Shown in pieces: positions 18,382 to 27,506 of a stretch of 38,361 bases of DNA. The stretch spans positions 1 to 38,361 of the forward strand of contig CANFQO010000026.1 in the NCBI GenBank assembly GCA_947449135.1, written 5' to 3'. Every line of letters starts with the position of its first letter. The stretch's first letter is position 1. The DNA comes from Planctomycetaceae bacterium (GTDB lineage Bacteria; Planctomycetota; Planctomycetia; Pirellulales; UBA1268). The translations under genes were made by a program, and so were the position numbers. The notes below the pieces were generated by a model, which was not told the origin of the DNA, ran no database searches, and worked only from the letters and a program-made list of their open reading frames with translations.

Positions 18382-21245
18382 GAATCCCATCGCTCACGCT
18401 CCGGACTTGCATGACCGTTCCCATAAAAGCCCCGGACGGAAGTCCGGGGACTCCGGTGCGTTGGGCGATCCCGGATCTGCATGGCTCGCGGGCTGGCATT
18501 CGCACCCGGAGTCCCCCAGCTTCCGCCGGGGGCTTCTTGTCCAAGGTCGGCAGGCACCTGCCGCCAGCGGTCACCGTCAAACTGCTCCACCCTCACCGAT
18601 GAGGCGGTGAGCGTGAGGGCGATGGCGCCGCCGGCTGATTCGGCGTCTGGCCCCGTCTTGATGACGCTGACCAGCCCACCATCCAGCCGCGCCCCGGCAT
18701 AGGCATCGCGAACCTCCGGCCACCCGGCGGCCCCCAGGCCGCTCACGACCACCCAGTCAGCCGCCGTAGCCCGTGCGATGTCGGGGGGCAGGCTTGTGCG
18801 GCTGCCATGATGCGGCGCCACGAGCACGTCGCAACTGTCTGGGTCGGATGCCACAAACCGGGCCAGAGCCTCCCCTTCAAGGTCGCCGGTAAGGAGCAGC
18901 CTTCGGCCCGCGGATTCGACGGCGAGCACGAGACTCGTTTCGTTGTCGGTTGTCGCATCAGCCGCTGATGCCACTGCGTGCTGTTCCAGATCGCTGTCCT
19001 CGACCTCTGGATGCAGGACGCGAATCCGGCAGAGTGAATCGAGCGCGAACGAATCGCCCGCCTGCGCGGCCCGTACTCTGATCCCCGCCACCCGCGCCTG
19101 CCGTAAAAGTTCCGCTACCGCCCACGACTCACTCACGAGGAAGGGCGGTGGCACAACGATCTCTCCCACGGTAAACCGCTCGAGCAGCTCCGGCACGGCA
19201 TTGAAGTGATCCGTGTCGGCATGCGAGATGACGAGCGTATCGATCTGCGTGACACCCTCGTGCCAGAGAACGGCCGTCATGGCCCGCCTGGCTGCGGATG
19301 GCGCACCGAGCCTTCCGGCGTCGTACACCAGGCACCGGCCCGCCGGGCTTCTGACGACGATCCCGCAGCCATGTCCCATCGCCGCCACCACCACCCGCAT
19401 TTCGGCGTGTTGTGGAGAGACAAGCCGCTGCATCAGCAGGGCGGCCCACCCAACGCCCGTCCATGCCACGGCCACGACCACCCAGGTGCCGATGCGGGCC
19501 AACCGCTCCCGGGACACGACAAGCAGCGTGAACACGAGCACCGCATACCATCCTGCCACCCACCACTCCGGCGGCCCAGTCACCCAGAAATAGCCGCCCG
19601 GCAAGCCGGCGGCCCAACGCACCACCGCCCCAATGCACCGCAGCGTGGCATCGCAGGCCCAGCCGCAGCCCGCCGCCAGCGTGGCCGACAGAGTCGCTGC
19701 CACCAGGCAGAGAAACCCCCACGCCATTGCCACCGCCACCAGCGGCGCGATCACCGGATTGAGGACGAGGCCCACCGGACTGACGAGGTGAAATCGGGCC
19801 GCCACCACCGGTGCCGTCACCGCCCAGACGGCGGCGCCTGTGATCACCGTCTCGAGCACCTGCCGACCGATCCGTCGAAGCCGCTTTTCCAGAGGGGAGC
19901 GGCTGCGTTCGATGAGCCGTTCGATGGGATCGTCGGGATCGGTGCGGGGCAGGGCGGCCGAGGCTCCGATCAGCACGGCTGTCGACAGAAACGAGAGTTG
20001 CGAGCCGACCCGAAACAGTTCCGGCGGATGCCAGAGGAGCACGAGGATCGCCGCCAACGCCAACGAATTGGCCGCCAGCGACCGCCTTCCGATCGCCGCT
20101 CCCAGACAGGCCAGCCAGATCAACAGCGTTGCCCGCACGACGGGCGTCTCCGCCCGCACGAGCGTCATGTAGAGCCCTGTGCAACAGGCCACCGCCACGA
20201 GCGACCAGCCGCGGGGTAGGGCGAGCATGCGGAGCAGCTTGAAGAGGGCCAGCGATAACAGCCCCACGTGAAGGCCCGAAATAGAGAGAATGTGGATCGT
20301 CCCGGTGACGAGAAATTCAAGCGACTCCTCGCGGGGCAGCGACTCCCGACTGCCGAGAAGCAACGCCGCCGCCAGTGGCGCACACTCCGGCGAAAGATGG
20401 CGGCGCAACACTTCCACGCCGCCGCTGCGCAACCGATCGATCCAGGTCATGAGCGACCAGCCGCCGGGCCGGACCAGCACCCGTACGCACGCAGCCGAAT
20501 GAGCTCGCACGATCGACAGGCAACGCAGTAATCGGGCCCGCTCGCGAAAATCAAACTCGTCCGGATTGAGAGGCGGTGGAGGCCGCATGCCCCGTCCCAG
20601 CACCCGCACCCGACATCCTGCCGAGAGATCGGGCGGTTCGCCATCCACGATCACAGCCGCCCGTCCGGACGCCGGCCGCCAGGATGCGCCGCCGCGAACG
20701 GCCTGCACCGCGACCACGCATTCGCTTGACGGTCGTTGCATCACGGCCTGCGCGGACTCACCTCGCAGTGGATCCAATTGGGGTGCCGACAGCCGCCGTG
20801 GCGATTCCAACACGATCCCCTCGATCGCTACCGGCTGCGGCGAGGATGTCAGACTCCAGGCCAGGTCGTCATGCGAAAACAGGTGAGAGCGGACCGCACA
20901 CCAGCCCGCCCCGCCACAGGCAACCGCTGCCAATAACGCCACACCCGCCCAGCCCGGACGTGCCATGCGATCCAACAGGCCCCAGCCAAGGATCGCCCAG
21001 ACCAGCAGGGCAGCGACCGCGGCCAGCCACCAGACAACAGCCGACACAGCGATCATGCCCCCGATCGCACAGCCCGCCGCAAGCGCCGCAGCCACCGCCA
21101 CCAGCGGCCGATCGGGCAGCGGCTCCCGCCGCCCGATCGAGGCGAGCCACTCTGAACTCACATCTGAGCTCACACGTCCGATCGCGTGGATACGCGATCG
21201 GACAAGCCCGCGGACCATCAGCGCAAAGGAATGCGAATCTCCCAT
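18276..21245 (-). CDS. comEC: DNA internalisation protein ComEC/Rec2
   Basis: Inner-membrane channel that carries single-stranded DNA into the cell during natural transformation. The product is about 989 residues: N-terminal membrane helices and an oligonucleotide-binding-like region, then the Competence-domain helices (GTIHILSISGLHVGLL is the family signature), then a metallo-beta-lactamase-like domain with SHADTDHFN (HxDxDH) and APHHGSRTS. The ATG at 21245 is chosen; an in-frame TTG at 21281 preceded by AGGGGA is an alternative. The last 75 or so residues (after RWRQVPADLG) are not family-like: the frame reads through an inverted REP-like pair and overlaps the end of ccsBA by about 105 bases, so the ancestral stop was probably further upstream in the gene. 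Confidence 0.9.
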   Translation of the reverse strand: MGDSHSFALMVRGLVRSRIHAIGRVSSDVSSEWLASIGRREPLPDRPLVAVAAALAAGCAIGGMIAVSAVVWWLAAVAALLVWAILGWGLLDRMARPGWAGVALLAAVACGGAGWCAVRSHLFSHDDLAWSLTSSPQPVAIEGIVLESPRRLSAPQLDPLRGESAQAVMQRPSSECVVAVQAVRGGASWRPASGRAAVIVDGEPPDLSAGCRVRVLGRGMRPPPPLNPDEFDFRERARLLRCLSIVRAHSAACVRVLVRPGGWSLMTWIDRLRSGGVEVLRRHLSPECAPLAAALLLGSRESLPREESLEFLVTGTIHILSISGLHVGLLSLALFKLLRMLALPRGWSLVAVACCTGLYMTLVRAETPVVRATLLIWLACLGAAIGRRSLAANSLALAAILVLLWHPPELFRVGSQLSFLSTAVLIGASAALPRTDPDDPIERLIERSRSPLEKRLRRIGRQVLETVITGAAVWAVTAPVVAARFHLVSPVGLVLNPVIAPLVAVAMAWGFLCLVAATLSATLAAGCGWACDATLRCIGAVVRWAAGLPGGYFWVTGPPEWWVAGWYAVLVFTLLVVSRERLARIGTWVVVAVAWTGVGWAALLMQRLVSPQHAEMRVVVAAMGHGCGIVVRSPAGRCLVYDAGRLGAPSAARRAMTAVLWHEGVTQIDTLVISHADTDHFNAVPELLERFTVGEIVVPPPFLVSESWAVAELLRQARVAGIRVRAAQAGDSFALDSLCRIRVLHPEVEDSDLEQHAVASAADATTDNETSLVLAVESAGRRLLLTGDLEGEALARFVASDPDSCDVLVAPHHGSRTSLPPDIARATAADWVVVSGLGAAGWPEVRDAYAGARLDGGLVSVIKTGPDAESAGGAIALTLTASSVRVEQFDGDRWRQVPADLGQEAPGGSWGTPGANASPRAMQIRDRPTHRSPRTSVRGFYGNGHASPERERWDSQSASGRVRSQPAAMSTSWLATKPARSISTPLVNP
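18425..18537. repeat. Inverted pair of REP-like palindromes (BIME-like)
   Basis: Two 32-base units, 18425-18456 and 18506-18537, are inverted copies of one another with only a few differences. Each ends in ACTCCGG facing inward. Each is itself a hairpin with an 8-base stem and a GGAA loop (CCCCGGAC-GGAA-GTCCGGGG in the left unit; the right unit has one wobble). Outward of each stem lies CTTTTA (minus-strand reading) or CTTCTTG (plus-strand reading), so the pair could also end transcription of both convergent genes. Confidence 0.8.
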
Positions 21246-21408
21246 ACCTGTCTTGGCGAGAGCCGCAGCCAGAAGGGGCAACGATCCCCTAGCATGCCCC
21301 CGAGGGTCACCGCGTCATTCGAACGCGATGGCGTCGATAGCCACGTGGGCCTCGGGGGGCTCCGGTCGGCGACGAGACGCATGGCCGTTGAGGCCGTCAC
21401 TCGTCAGG

Positions 21409-22821
21409 TCAGCCCAGTCCCGGAATGATCCGTCCTTGCGCGAGCGTCGATTGAAGCGACTTGGGAAGGCTGTCGAGGAGCCGCACTTCGGAGAGGTCGA
21501 GCAACGATCGCATGATCGTCCCCACGAGGTCGGGGATGAACACCGGATCGGAGGCGGGTTCACCACCGTCGCGGCTCGACCGACCGATCACGTTCCCTCT
21601 CCCCAGACCGCCTCCGTAGAGGACGAGAGGAGCAAGGTTGCCCCAGTGATCACGGCCGCCAGCCGCGTTGAGCACCGGCGCACGGCCCATCTCGCCGCAG
21701 CACACCAGAAGGATCTTCTCCGACAGTCCGCGGGCCTCGATGTCGTCGATGAGGGCAGCCACAGCATGATCGAACGGGGCTCCGACGTATCTCATTCCCT
21801 CAGCGATTGGGGCATTATTGGCGTCGGCATGCATGTCCCAGACAAAGCTCGTTGTCACCGTCACGAACCCCGCTCCGTGCTCGCAGAGACGCCGGGCGAG
21901 CAGGAGTAGTTTGCCGATCGACTGCCCATGGTCAGCGTAGTGCTTGTGGTTGTTCCACTTCCTGTCGATTGCCTCGGGGCGAAAGAGGGGCGCCGTGTCA
22001 TACCGCTCGACGAGGCGGGGATCCTCCTTATCGAGGTCGAAGGCGTCCGACACGCCCCGGAGGAGGGCGTCGAAGGCGGAGTCCTGAATGACGCCAGCGC
22101 CGCGCACGGCCGCAAGGTCCCGCCACCGCCTGCCCCGGTCAAGCTCGGCGAGCAGCCCGCGCCGGTCGCTGAGCCGGTCCTGCGGGAGGCGGATCTTCAT
22201 GTCCTCCTGGAATCCCGCGCCGCCGCCAGGGACGAGCGGTGCATAGGTCGGGCCGAGGTCGCCGGCGGAGGTGAAGTCGCCGAACTGGGTGATCGGCGGT
22301 CCGGCGCCGTCGAGCACGGCATGAGGGAAGAGCGTGACGTTTGTCGGCATTGCAGTGGCCGGCCGCATCGGGCCGGCCACCCGTGCGTAGAGCGAGCCGA
22401 TATTGGCCCGCTGCGTGGCTGCGCCAACGACTGGCTTGATGTCATGGTTGCCGTCGCCGGTGACAAACGAGCGGACGATGTTGAGGAGGTGCGCCCGCTT
22501 GGCAAGTTGAGGAAAGGTCGCGCCGAACGCTATCCCAGGGATCGACGTGGCGACGTCTCCGGTCTGGGAGTGGACGTTCGAGGGGCCTTCCGACTTGGGA
22601 TCGAACGTCTCGAACTGCGACGGTCCACCGTGCATGAAGAGAAAGATGACCGAGCGGTCGCGGAGGTACGGCTTCAACGCATCAGCAGCGAACACGCGGC
22701 CGTCGGCTGCGCCATGACCCAGAAATCTCGAAAGGCCGGCCAGCCCCGCCGATCCGACGCGGAGGAATGAACGACGAGCCAAGCCTCGACCGACGCGCAT
22801 CCCGTCGCCGATTGTGAGCAT
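21409..22821 (-). CDS. DUF1501 family protein (sulfatase-like fold), Tat-exported
   Basis: A 470-residue protein of the DUF1501 family, which is abundant in planctomycetes and related to the alkaline phosphatase/sulfatase fold; its substrate is not established. Residues 15-35 carry a Tat-like signal (ARRSFLRVGSAGLAGL). Family landmarks are FLFMHGGPSQFETFDPK, the block HKHYADHGQSIGKLLLLARR, FVWDMHADAN, and LVCCGEMGRAP with GGRDHWG near the C-terminus. The ATG at 22821 is preceded by GGAGAGGATG and gives the usual length; the frame is open further upstream to 23256 but that part lies over the neighbouring gene and is unlike the family. No DUF1549/DUF1553 cytochrome partner sits beside it, as is often seen in planctomycetes. 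Confidence 0.9.
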   Translation of the reverse strand: MLTIGDGMRVGRGLARRSFLRVGSAGLAGLSRFLGHGAADGRVFAADALKPYLRDRSVIFLFMHGGPSQFETFDPKSEGPSNVHSQTGDVATSIPGIAFGATFPQLAKRAHLLNIVRSFVTGDGNHDIKPVVGAATQRANIGSLYARVAGPMRPATAMPTNVTLFPHAVLDGAGPPITQFGDFTSAGDLGPTYAPLVPGGGAGFQEDMKIRLPQDRLSDRRGLLAELDRGRRWRDLAAVRGAGVIQDSAFDALLRGVSDAFDLDKEDPRLVERYDTAPLFRPEAIDRKWNNHKHYADHGQSIGKLLLLARRLCEHGAGFVTVTTSFVWDMHADANNAPIAEGMRYVGAPFDHAVAALIDDIEARGLSEKILLVCCGEMGRAPVLNAAGGRDHWGNLAPLVLYGGGLGRGNVIGRSSRDGGEPASDPVFIPDLVGTIMRSLLDLSEVRLLDSLPKSLQSTLAQGRIIPGLG

Positions 22822-22884
22822 GTGTGCATCCTCTCCGGAAAACAGCATTCTACCCAAGGGAACCGGCAGGGAAGCACGCCCATC

Positions 22885-22914
22885 TTTACGACCGAGTTTT
22901 TTTTTGCCTATCAT
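22885..22914 (+). promoter_or_regulatory. Possible promoter for the GspE-like gene
   Basis: TTTACG (22885-22890) and TATCAT (22909-22914) are 18 bases apart, with a nine-base T-tract in the spacer. The predicted start would give a leader of about 54 bases before the ATG at 22975. On the other strand a TAGAAT lies about 30 bases before the DUF1501 start but without a clear -35 box. Confidence 0.35.
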
Positions 22915-22974
22915 CCCGTTCTGGGGAACGTACTTTTTCACTCTCGCACTCGCGAGCACGAAGGCCGGAGCACC

Positions 22975-24924
22975 ATGGATGCCTTGCTTAAAATGCCCCT
23001 GATGGCGGATCTGTCTCCCGCCGCTCGAGAACTGATCGCTGCCCGGGCGAGCAGGCGAAAGGTGCCCGCCAGCGAGAAGGTCGTGAAGCAGGGAGATCGC
23101 GACACCGACATGTACATCATCGCGGAGGGCACCTTCCGGGTGACGATCACCTGCGAGGCGCTCGGCATCGAACGCGATCTGAAAACCCTCACCCCAGGTG
23201 ACTGTTTCGGAGAAACCGCCCTGCTTTCGGGAGAGCCGCGGACGGCCACCGTCCAATCAGTCGAAGGTGGCGAGGTCTGGGTGCTCAGCCGCACCGACCT
23301 CGAGGCCGTTGCCAAGGAGGAACCGGAGACGCTGCTGGCCCTGTGCCGCATGCTCGCCCGACGGTTCGAGGCGATGTCTCGGCGCGAGGCCACCCTCCGC
23401 TTCCTGCATCTCGAGGATTTTCCCGAAGCCCACAAGCACTGCGACGCGCTGCACCAACGGGTGTCGGGATACTGCCGGGCGATTGCCCTCGAGGCCTCGG
23501 CCGACCACGCGCTCGTGGCCATGGTGAACCCCTTTGACGCCACCAACCGCGGCTTCATTCGCGAAGCGCTCCGCGGTCGACGGATCGAGTTTGCCGCCAT
23601 CAGCGCAGACGATTTCGAGCGGTTCGCTGCCTCGCACTTTCACCAGCCCAGCCGTCCCGCAGCGGCCGACATTCAGGATATCGGCGTCGATGCGATTGAC
23701 AGCAACGGCCAGCCACAGCCGCTCGGCGAGCACCAGACCGCAGAACTGCTCAAGATGTCGTTCCGCACGGCCGCCCTCTCCGGCGGAAGCGACGTGCACT
23801 TCGAGCCCGGCGAAAAGACAGGCCAGATTCGAATGCGGCTCGACGGTGATCTGACGACCATCGAATCGGAGATTCCGATGCGGTTGTTCGAGCGGATCGT
23901 TTCCCGACTCAAGGTGATGTCACAGTTGGACATCACGGAGCGCCGCCGCTCGCAGGACGGCCGCTTCACCCTCACCGTGGGCGAACGGCGTTTCGACGTG
24001 CGATTGAGCACGATGCCTTGCGTGGCAGGCGAAAAGATCGTGCTCCGCCTGCTCGACTCCAGCCAGCATCGCCAGCGACTTCGTGATCTCGTACTCAGCG
24101 GTCCGCTCGGCGAGAAGCTGGCGGACATGTTTCACAACCCGACCGGGCTGATCCTCGTCGCAGGACCAACGGGCTCCGGCAAAACAACCACGCTGTATGC
24201 CGGCATTGAGGAAATCTGGCAGGCGTCCCAGACGGTGAACATCATCACGCTGGAAGATCCCGTCGAATATCGCCTCCCCTACGCCACGCAGGTGCAGGTT
24301 GACCGGGCGCTCGGGGTGACGTTCTCACAATCCCTCGCCACGGCGCTCCGACAGGATCCAGATGTTGTGCTCGTCGGCGAGATGCGGGACGAGGAGTCGG
24401 CCAACATCGCCGTCGAGGCGGCGACGACCGGCCACCTCGTTCTCTCGACCGTGCACTGCGACTTCGCGACCGAGGCGATCGCCCGGCTGCGCCGCCTGAA
24501 CGTGAAGACGTTCCTCATCGCCGCCACCCTGCGGTGCGTGATCGCCCAGCGGCTCGTCCCGAGGATCTGCCGAGCCTGCGCCGAATCCGCTGCGGACCAG
24601 CCGATCGTCGACCGGCTCGTCGCGTCGGGGATCATCGAACCAGCGGAGCGGGCGACGCTCCGGAGGGGCATGGGGTGCGACGTCTGCCAGGGTCGCGGAA
24701 CCATCGGTCGTGTCGGCCTCTACGAGGTACTGCTGATCGACCAGACCATACGGACGCTGATCGAACGGGATGCCGGGTGGAGCGAGATCTCCGCCGTGCT
24801 CACCAACGAAAATTTCGTGTCGATGCAGCGATATGCAAAATTCCTGCTGACACAGGGCATCGTCGCCCCGGAGCACGCGGCTGAATGCTTTCCACTCCAG
24901 CAGAGCTTCGCAGGGAACCTCTGA
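22975..24924 (+). CDS. Cyclic-nucleotide-binding domain fused to GspE/PilB-type ATPase
   Basis: A 649-residue cytoplasmic ATPase of the type II secretion/type IV pilus assembly family. Residues 1-130 form a cNMP-binding domain with the phosphate-binding cassette FGETALLSGEPRTATV; the Glu and Arg that bind the cyclic nucleotide are both present. Residues about 150-260 resemble the GspE N-terminal domain (VAMVNPFDATNRG). The ATPase part has SDVHFEP, Walker A GPTGSGKTTT (near residue 400), the Asp box TLEDPVEY, Walker B DVVLVGEMRD and the His box TTGHLVLSTVH. The zinc-type CxxC pairs are CRAC and CDVC (from about 530). The ATG at 22975 follows GGAG at good spacing. No other secretion or pilus gene is in the window. 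The fusion suggests control of the motor by cAMP, cGMP or another cyclic nucleotide. Confidence 0.88.
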   Translation: MDALLKMPLMADLSPAARELIAARASRRKVPASEKVVKQGDRDTDMYIIAEGTFRVTITCEALGIERDLKTLTPGDCFGETALLSGEPRTATVQSVEGGEVWVLSRTDLEAVAKEEPETLLALCRMLARRFEAMSRREATLRFLHLEDFPEAHKHCDALHQRVSGYCRAIALEASADHALVAMVNPFDATNRGFIREALRGRRIEFAAISADDFERFAASHFHQPSRPAAADIQDIGVDAIDSNGQPQPLGEHQTAELLKMSFRTAALSGGSDVHFEPGEKTGQIRMRLDGDLTTIESEIPMRLFERIVSRLKVMSQLDITERRRSQDGRFTLTVGERRFDVRLSTMPCVAGEKIVLRLLDSSQHRQRLRDLVLSGPLGEKLADMFHNPTGLILVAGPTGSGKTTTLYAGIEEIWQASQTVNIITLEDPVEYRLPYATQVQVDRALGVTFSQSLATALRQDPDVVLVGEMRDEESANIAVEAATTGHLVLSTVHCDFATEAIARLRRLNVKTFLIAATLRCVIAQRLVPRICRACAESAADQPIVDRLVASGIIEPAERATLRRGMGCDVCQGRGTIGRVGLYEVLLIDQTIRTLIERDAGWSEISAVLTNENFVSMQRYAKFLLTQGIVAPEHAAECFPLQQSFAGNL

Positions 24925-24963
24925 CACGGCTGCCGTCGCTCGATCAGCCGTGGCCACACCGCG

Positions 24964-25851
24964 TCATCCGCGGCGGCGGGCCTGCACGATGCGAGGAAGC
25001 CCCGCCAGATCCTTGAGCGTGGGCTCGGGCTCCAATTCGGCGTGCGCAGCGATGACCTGTTCGGCAGCGGTCGCAGTGGATGGCCCCACCTCCACCAGAA
25101 GCCAGCCTCCGGGAGCGAGCGTCTTCGCAGCCGCCGCAGCGAGCCGGCCGATCACCTCCACGCCGGTTGGCCCCGATACGAGCGCCGTCCGAGGTTCATG
25201 CAGCCGCACGTCGCGGGGCAGGGCATCGAACTCATCCTCACGCACGTAGGGCGGGTTGCTCACGATCACGTCCCACGGCCCGGCGGCTGCGGGCGCGTCA
25301 AGCAGATCACACTCCACAAACTTGATCCGATCCGCGACCCCGTGTCGTGTCGCGTTGTCACGAGCCACCGCAAGCGCTGCCGGCGAGATGTCGGTGGCGA
25401 CGAACGCCGCCCGTGGCATCCGCTTCGCCAGCGTCACAGCGATCGCGCCAGACCCGGTGCCCACGTCGACGATCCGAGCCTGCTCCCCGGCAGACTGGCA
25501 GATATCGATCACGCGGATCACGAGGCCCTCGGTCTCGGGCCGTGGTATCAGCACCGCCGGACTCACGCCGAAAGGCAGCGAGAAGAATTCCTTGTTGCCG
25601 ACTAGATACGCTACCGGCTCCCCTTCGCCTCGCCGCTTCACCAGACCGCGAAAACGCGCCCGTTCATCGTCGTTTACCGGCACGTCAAACGCGGTGTAGA
25701 GGGCAATCCGCTGGCAACCGCGGACGAACGCCAGCAGCACCTCCGCGTCGAGCCGCGGGGACTCGCTGCCCCGGGATGCGAGCCAATCGGTTGTCCAGGT
25801 GAGCAATCGCCCCACTGTCCAGACATCACTGTTTGCTTGTTCGCCGGCCAT
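24964..25851 (-). CDS. prmC: Peptide chain release factor N5-glutamine methyltransferase
   Basis: Methylates the Gln of the GGQ motif in RF1 and RF2, using SAM. The 295-residue product has an N-terminal helical domain (VGRLLTWTTDWLASRG), the linker segment PVAYLVGNKEFFSLPF, and the SAM-binding Rossmann motifs (RIVDVGTGSGAIAVTLA). The catalytic NPPY motif lies in VSNPPYVREDE. The ATG at 25851 follows GGAG at eight bases. It lies directly downstream of prfA, its substrate gene, on the same strand, with a 96-base gap; this is the usual rpmE-prfA-prmC order. Confidence 0.95.
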   Translation of the reverse strand: MAGEQANSDVWTVGRLLTWTTDWLASRGSESPRLDAEVLLAFVRGCQRIALYTAFDVPVNDDERARFRGLVKRRGEGEPVAYLVGNKEFFSLPFGVSPAVLIPRPETEGLVIRVIDICQSAGEQARIVDVGTGSGAIAVTLAKRMPRAAFVATDISPAALAVARDNATRHGVADRIKFVECDLLDAPAAAGPWDVIVSNPPYVREDEFDALPRDVRLHEPRTALVSGPTGVEVIGRLAAAAAKTLAPGGWLLVEVGPSTATAAEQVIAAHAELEPEPTLKDLAGLPRIVQARRRG

Positions 25852-25947
25852 GCGGGGCGCTCCACCGTGTCCGTGAGGGTTGATCCAGCGTGTGTGGTGT
25901 TCCCGATACCGTCCAGGAGGTGATCCACCGGGCCTTCCCCCGGGGCA

Positions 25948-27033
25948 TCAGGCCGGCGCCGCTTTCGATGTTCGCTCCATCTCGCTTCTCCGGAGCTCTC
26001 GGGCATACAACTCGATGGCATCGATCACGAGGCCCAGCCGTCCGGCCATCACCTGATCCAGCGTGAAACTCTCGTTGATCCGATGGTCAGTCAGACGGTT
26101 CTGCGGAAAGTTGTACGTGCGGATTCGCTGGCTGCGGTCGCCCGAGCCGACGAGCGTCTTCCGCTCTGCGGACCGCTTATCATGCTCGATCTGCCGTCGG
26201 TATTCGTAGATCCTGGTCTTCAGCACGCGGAGCGCCTTGGCCAGATTCTTGTGCTGGCTCTTCTCATCCTGGCACTGCACCACGATGCCGGTTTCCATGT
26301 GCGTGAGGCGGACGGCTGAAGCCGTCTTGTTGACGTGCTGTCCGCCCGGCCCGCTCGCGCAAAACAGATCTTTCCGGTATTCGTCGGCCGACAGCGACAC
26401 TTCCACGTCCTCCGGCTCCGGGAGCACTGCCACAGTGGCAGCAGACGTGTGAATCCGTCCCTTTGTCTCCGTGTCGGGGACCCGCTGCACGCGGTGCCCG
26501 CCGCTCTCGTGCTGCAGCTTCCGATAGATCGCCGGTCCCGACAGCCCCAACACCAGCTCCTTGAAGCCGCCAAGTTCCGTCGGGCTCGCGTCCAGCACCT
26601 CGACATCCCAGCCCCGCTCGGTGCAGTAGCGGCGATACATCTCATAGAGGTCGCGCACGAACAGCGCCGCCTCGTCGCCCCCAGTGCCGGCCCGCAGCTC
26701 CATGATGCAGCGGCCCCGGTCAGCATCCTCGTCGTCGGAGCAGAGTTCGAGGAGTTCATCCCACTCCTGCTCCCGCCGTTGACGCAGGCTCGGCAGTTCC
26801 GATTCGGCAAGATCCTTGAGGTCGAGATCGGCGCCCGCGGCCATCTCGACATGCTCGGCAATCTCCCGCTCGAGTGACACGAACTGCCGATATTTGAGCG
26901 CCAATCGGGCGAGCGTGCCGTGCTCCCGGGCGGAGGCAGACAGCCTCGCCTGGTCCGCCAGCACCACCGGATCGACGAGCGCGCGTTCAAGCTCCTCGAA
27001 TCGGGAAAGCTTGGCTTCGAGTTGCTCTCGCAT
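25948..27033 (-). CDS. prfA: Peptide chain release factor 1
   Basis: Recognises UAA and UAG and triggers peptide release. The 361-residue product has the RF1 N-terminal coiled coil, the block [20 protein letters not shown], the recognition domain [18 protein letters not shown], and the catalytic GGQ at residues 230-232 (GPGGQHVNK). The C-terminal domain has [14 protein letters not shown]. The stop-codon tripeptide is Pro-Asp-Thr instead of the PAT/PVT of well-studied RF1 proteins; acidic residues at this middle position occur in some lineages as far as I recall. The start follows AGGATCC. It is flanked by rpmE upstream and prmC downstream. Confidence 0.96.
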   Translation of the reverse strand: MREQLEAKLSRFEELERALVDPVVLADQARLSASAREHGTLARLALKYRQFVSLEREIAEHVEMAAGADLDLKDLAESELPSLRQRREQEWDELLELCSDDEDADRGRCIMELRAGTGGDEAALFVRDLYEMYRRYCTERGWDVEVLDASPTELGGFKELVLGLSGPAIYRKLQHESGGHRVQRVPDTETKGRIHTSAATVAVLPEPEDVEVSLSADEYRKDLFCASGPGGQHVNKTASAVRLTHMETGIVVQCQDEKSQHKNLAKALRVLKTRIYEYRRQIEHDKRSAERKTLVGSGDRSQRIRTYNFPQNRLTDHRINESFTLDQVMAGRLGLVIDAIELYARELRRSEMERTSKAAPA

Positions 27034-27073
27034 GGATCCTGAGAACCGCCCTCCTGCTGCGCCGGAAGCCCTT

Positions 27074-27334
27074 TCAGGAGGCCGGGGCTTCGACCGCGGC
27101 GGCCGGCTTCTTCGACTTCTTCAGGCTGGCATAGCCCGCAGTGGCAAACTTCGACTTGAACTTCTCGATCCGGCCGGCGGTGTCGACGAACTTCAGCTTG
27201 CCCGTAAAGAAGGGGTGGCAGACGTTGCAGATGTCGACCTTGATCTCGGGTACGGTGCTGTGCGTCATGAACGTGTTGCCACATCCGCATTTGACGACCG
27301 TGTCGAGATACTTCGGGTGGATGCCTTCTTTCAT
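27074..27334 (-). CDS. rpmE: 50S ribosomal protein L31
   Basis: Component of the large subunit at the bridge to the small subunit. The 86-residue product begins MKEGIHPKY and has the zinc-binding type of L31 cysteines (CGC at 16-18, CNVC at 36-39), so it is the zinc-containing form. The central block [20 protein letters not shown] is typical. An Ala/Lys-rich tail makes it slightly long. The ATG at 27334 has a purine-rich GAAGAGAAGACC before it; the frame continues upstream to 27574 without sense. It is followed by prfA after 40 bases, and its own promoter is predicted at 27425-27453. Confidence 0.95.
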   Translation of the reverse strand: MKEGIHPKYLDTVVKCGCGNTFMTHSTVPEIKVDICNVCHPFFTGKLKFVDTAGRIEKFKSKFATAGYASLKKSKKPAAAVEAPAS

Positions 27335-27424
27335 GGTCTTCTCTTCTTTTTCTTCTTGAATCTTGCGGCCCGCACGGGGCGGTGAACGAGAGTGGTTATC
27401 GGGTTTGAGCGGAGGAAACCAATA

Positions 27425-27453
27425 ACAATACCCGCTTCGCTTCCGGCGGGCAA
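27425..27453 (-). promoter_or_regulatory. Promoter candidate for rpmE-prfA-prmC with overlapping inverted repeat
   Basis: Read on the minus strand, TTGCCC (27453-27448) and TATTGT (27430-27425) are 17 bases apart, giving a leader of about 84 bases before rpmE. A perfect 9-base inverted repeat (TTCGCTTCC at 27436-27444, GGAAGCGAA at 27458-27466) covers the -35 box and half of the spacer and could be an operator. Confidence 0.55.
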
Positions 27454-27506
27454 CGCGGGAAGCGAACCCCCCGGAAAAAGCAGGGACTGGCGGTTTCCAC
27501 CACCGG

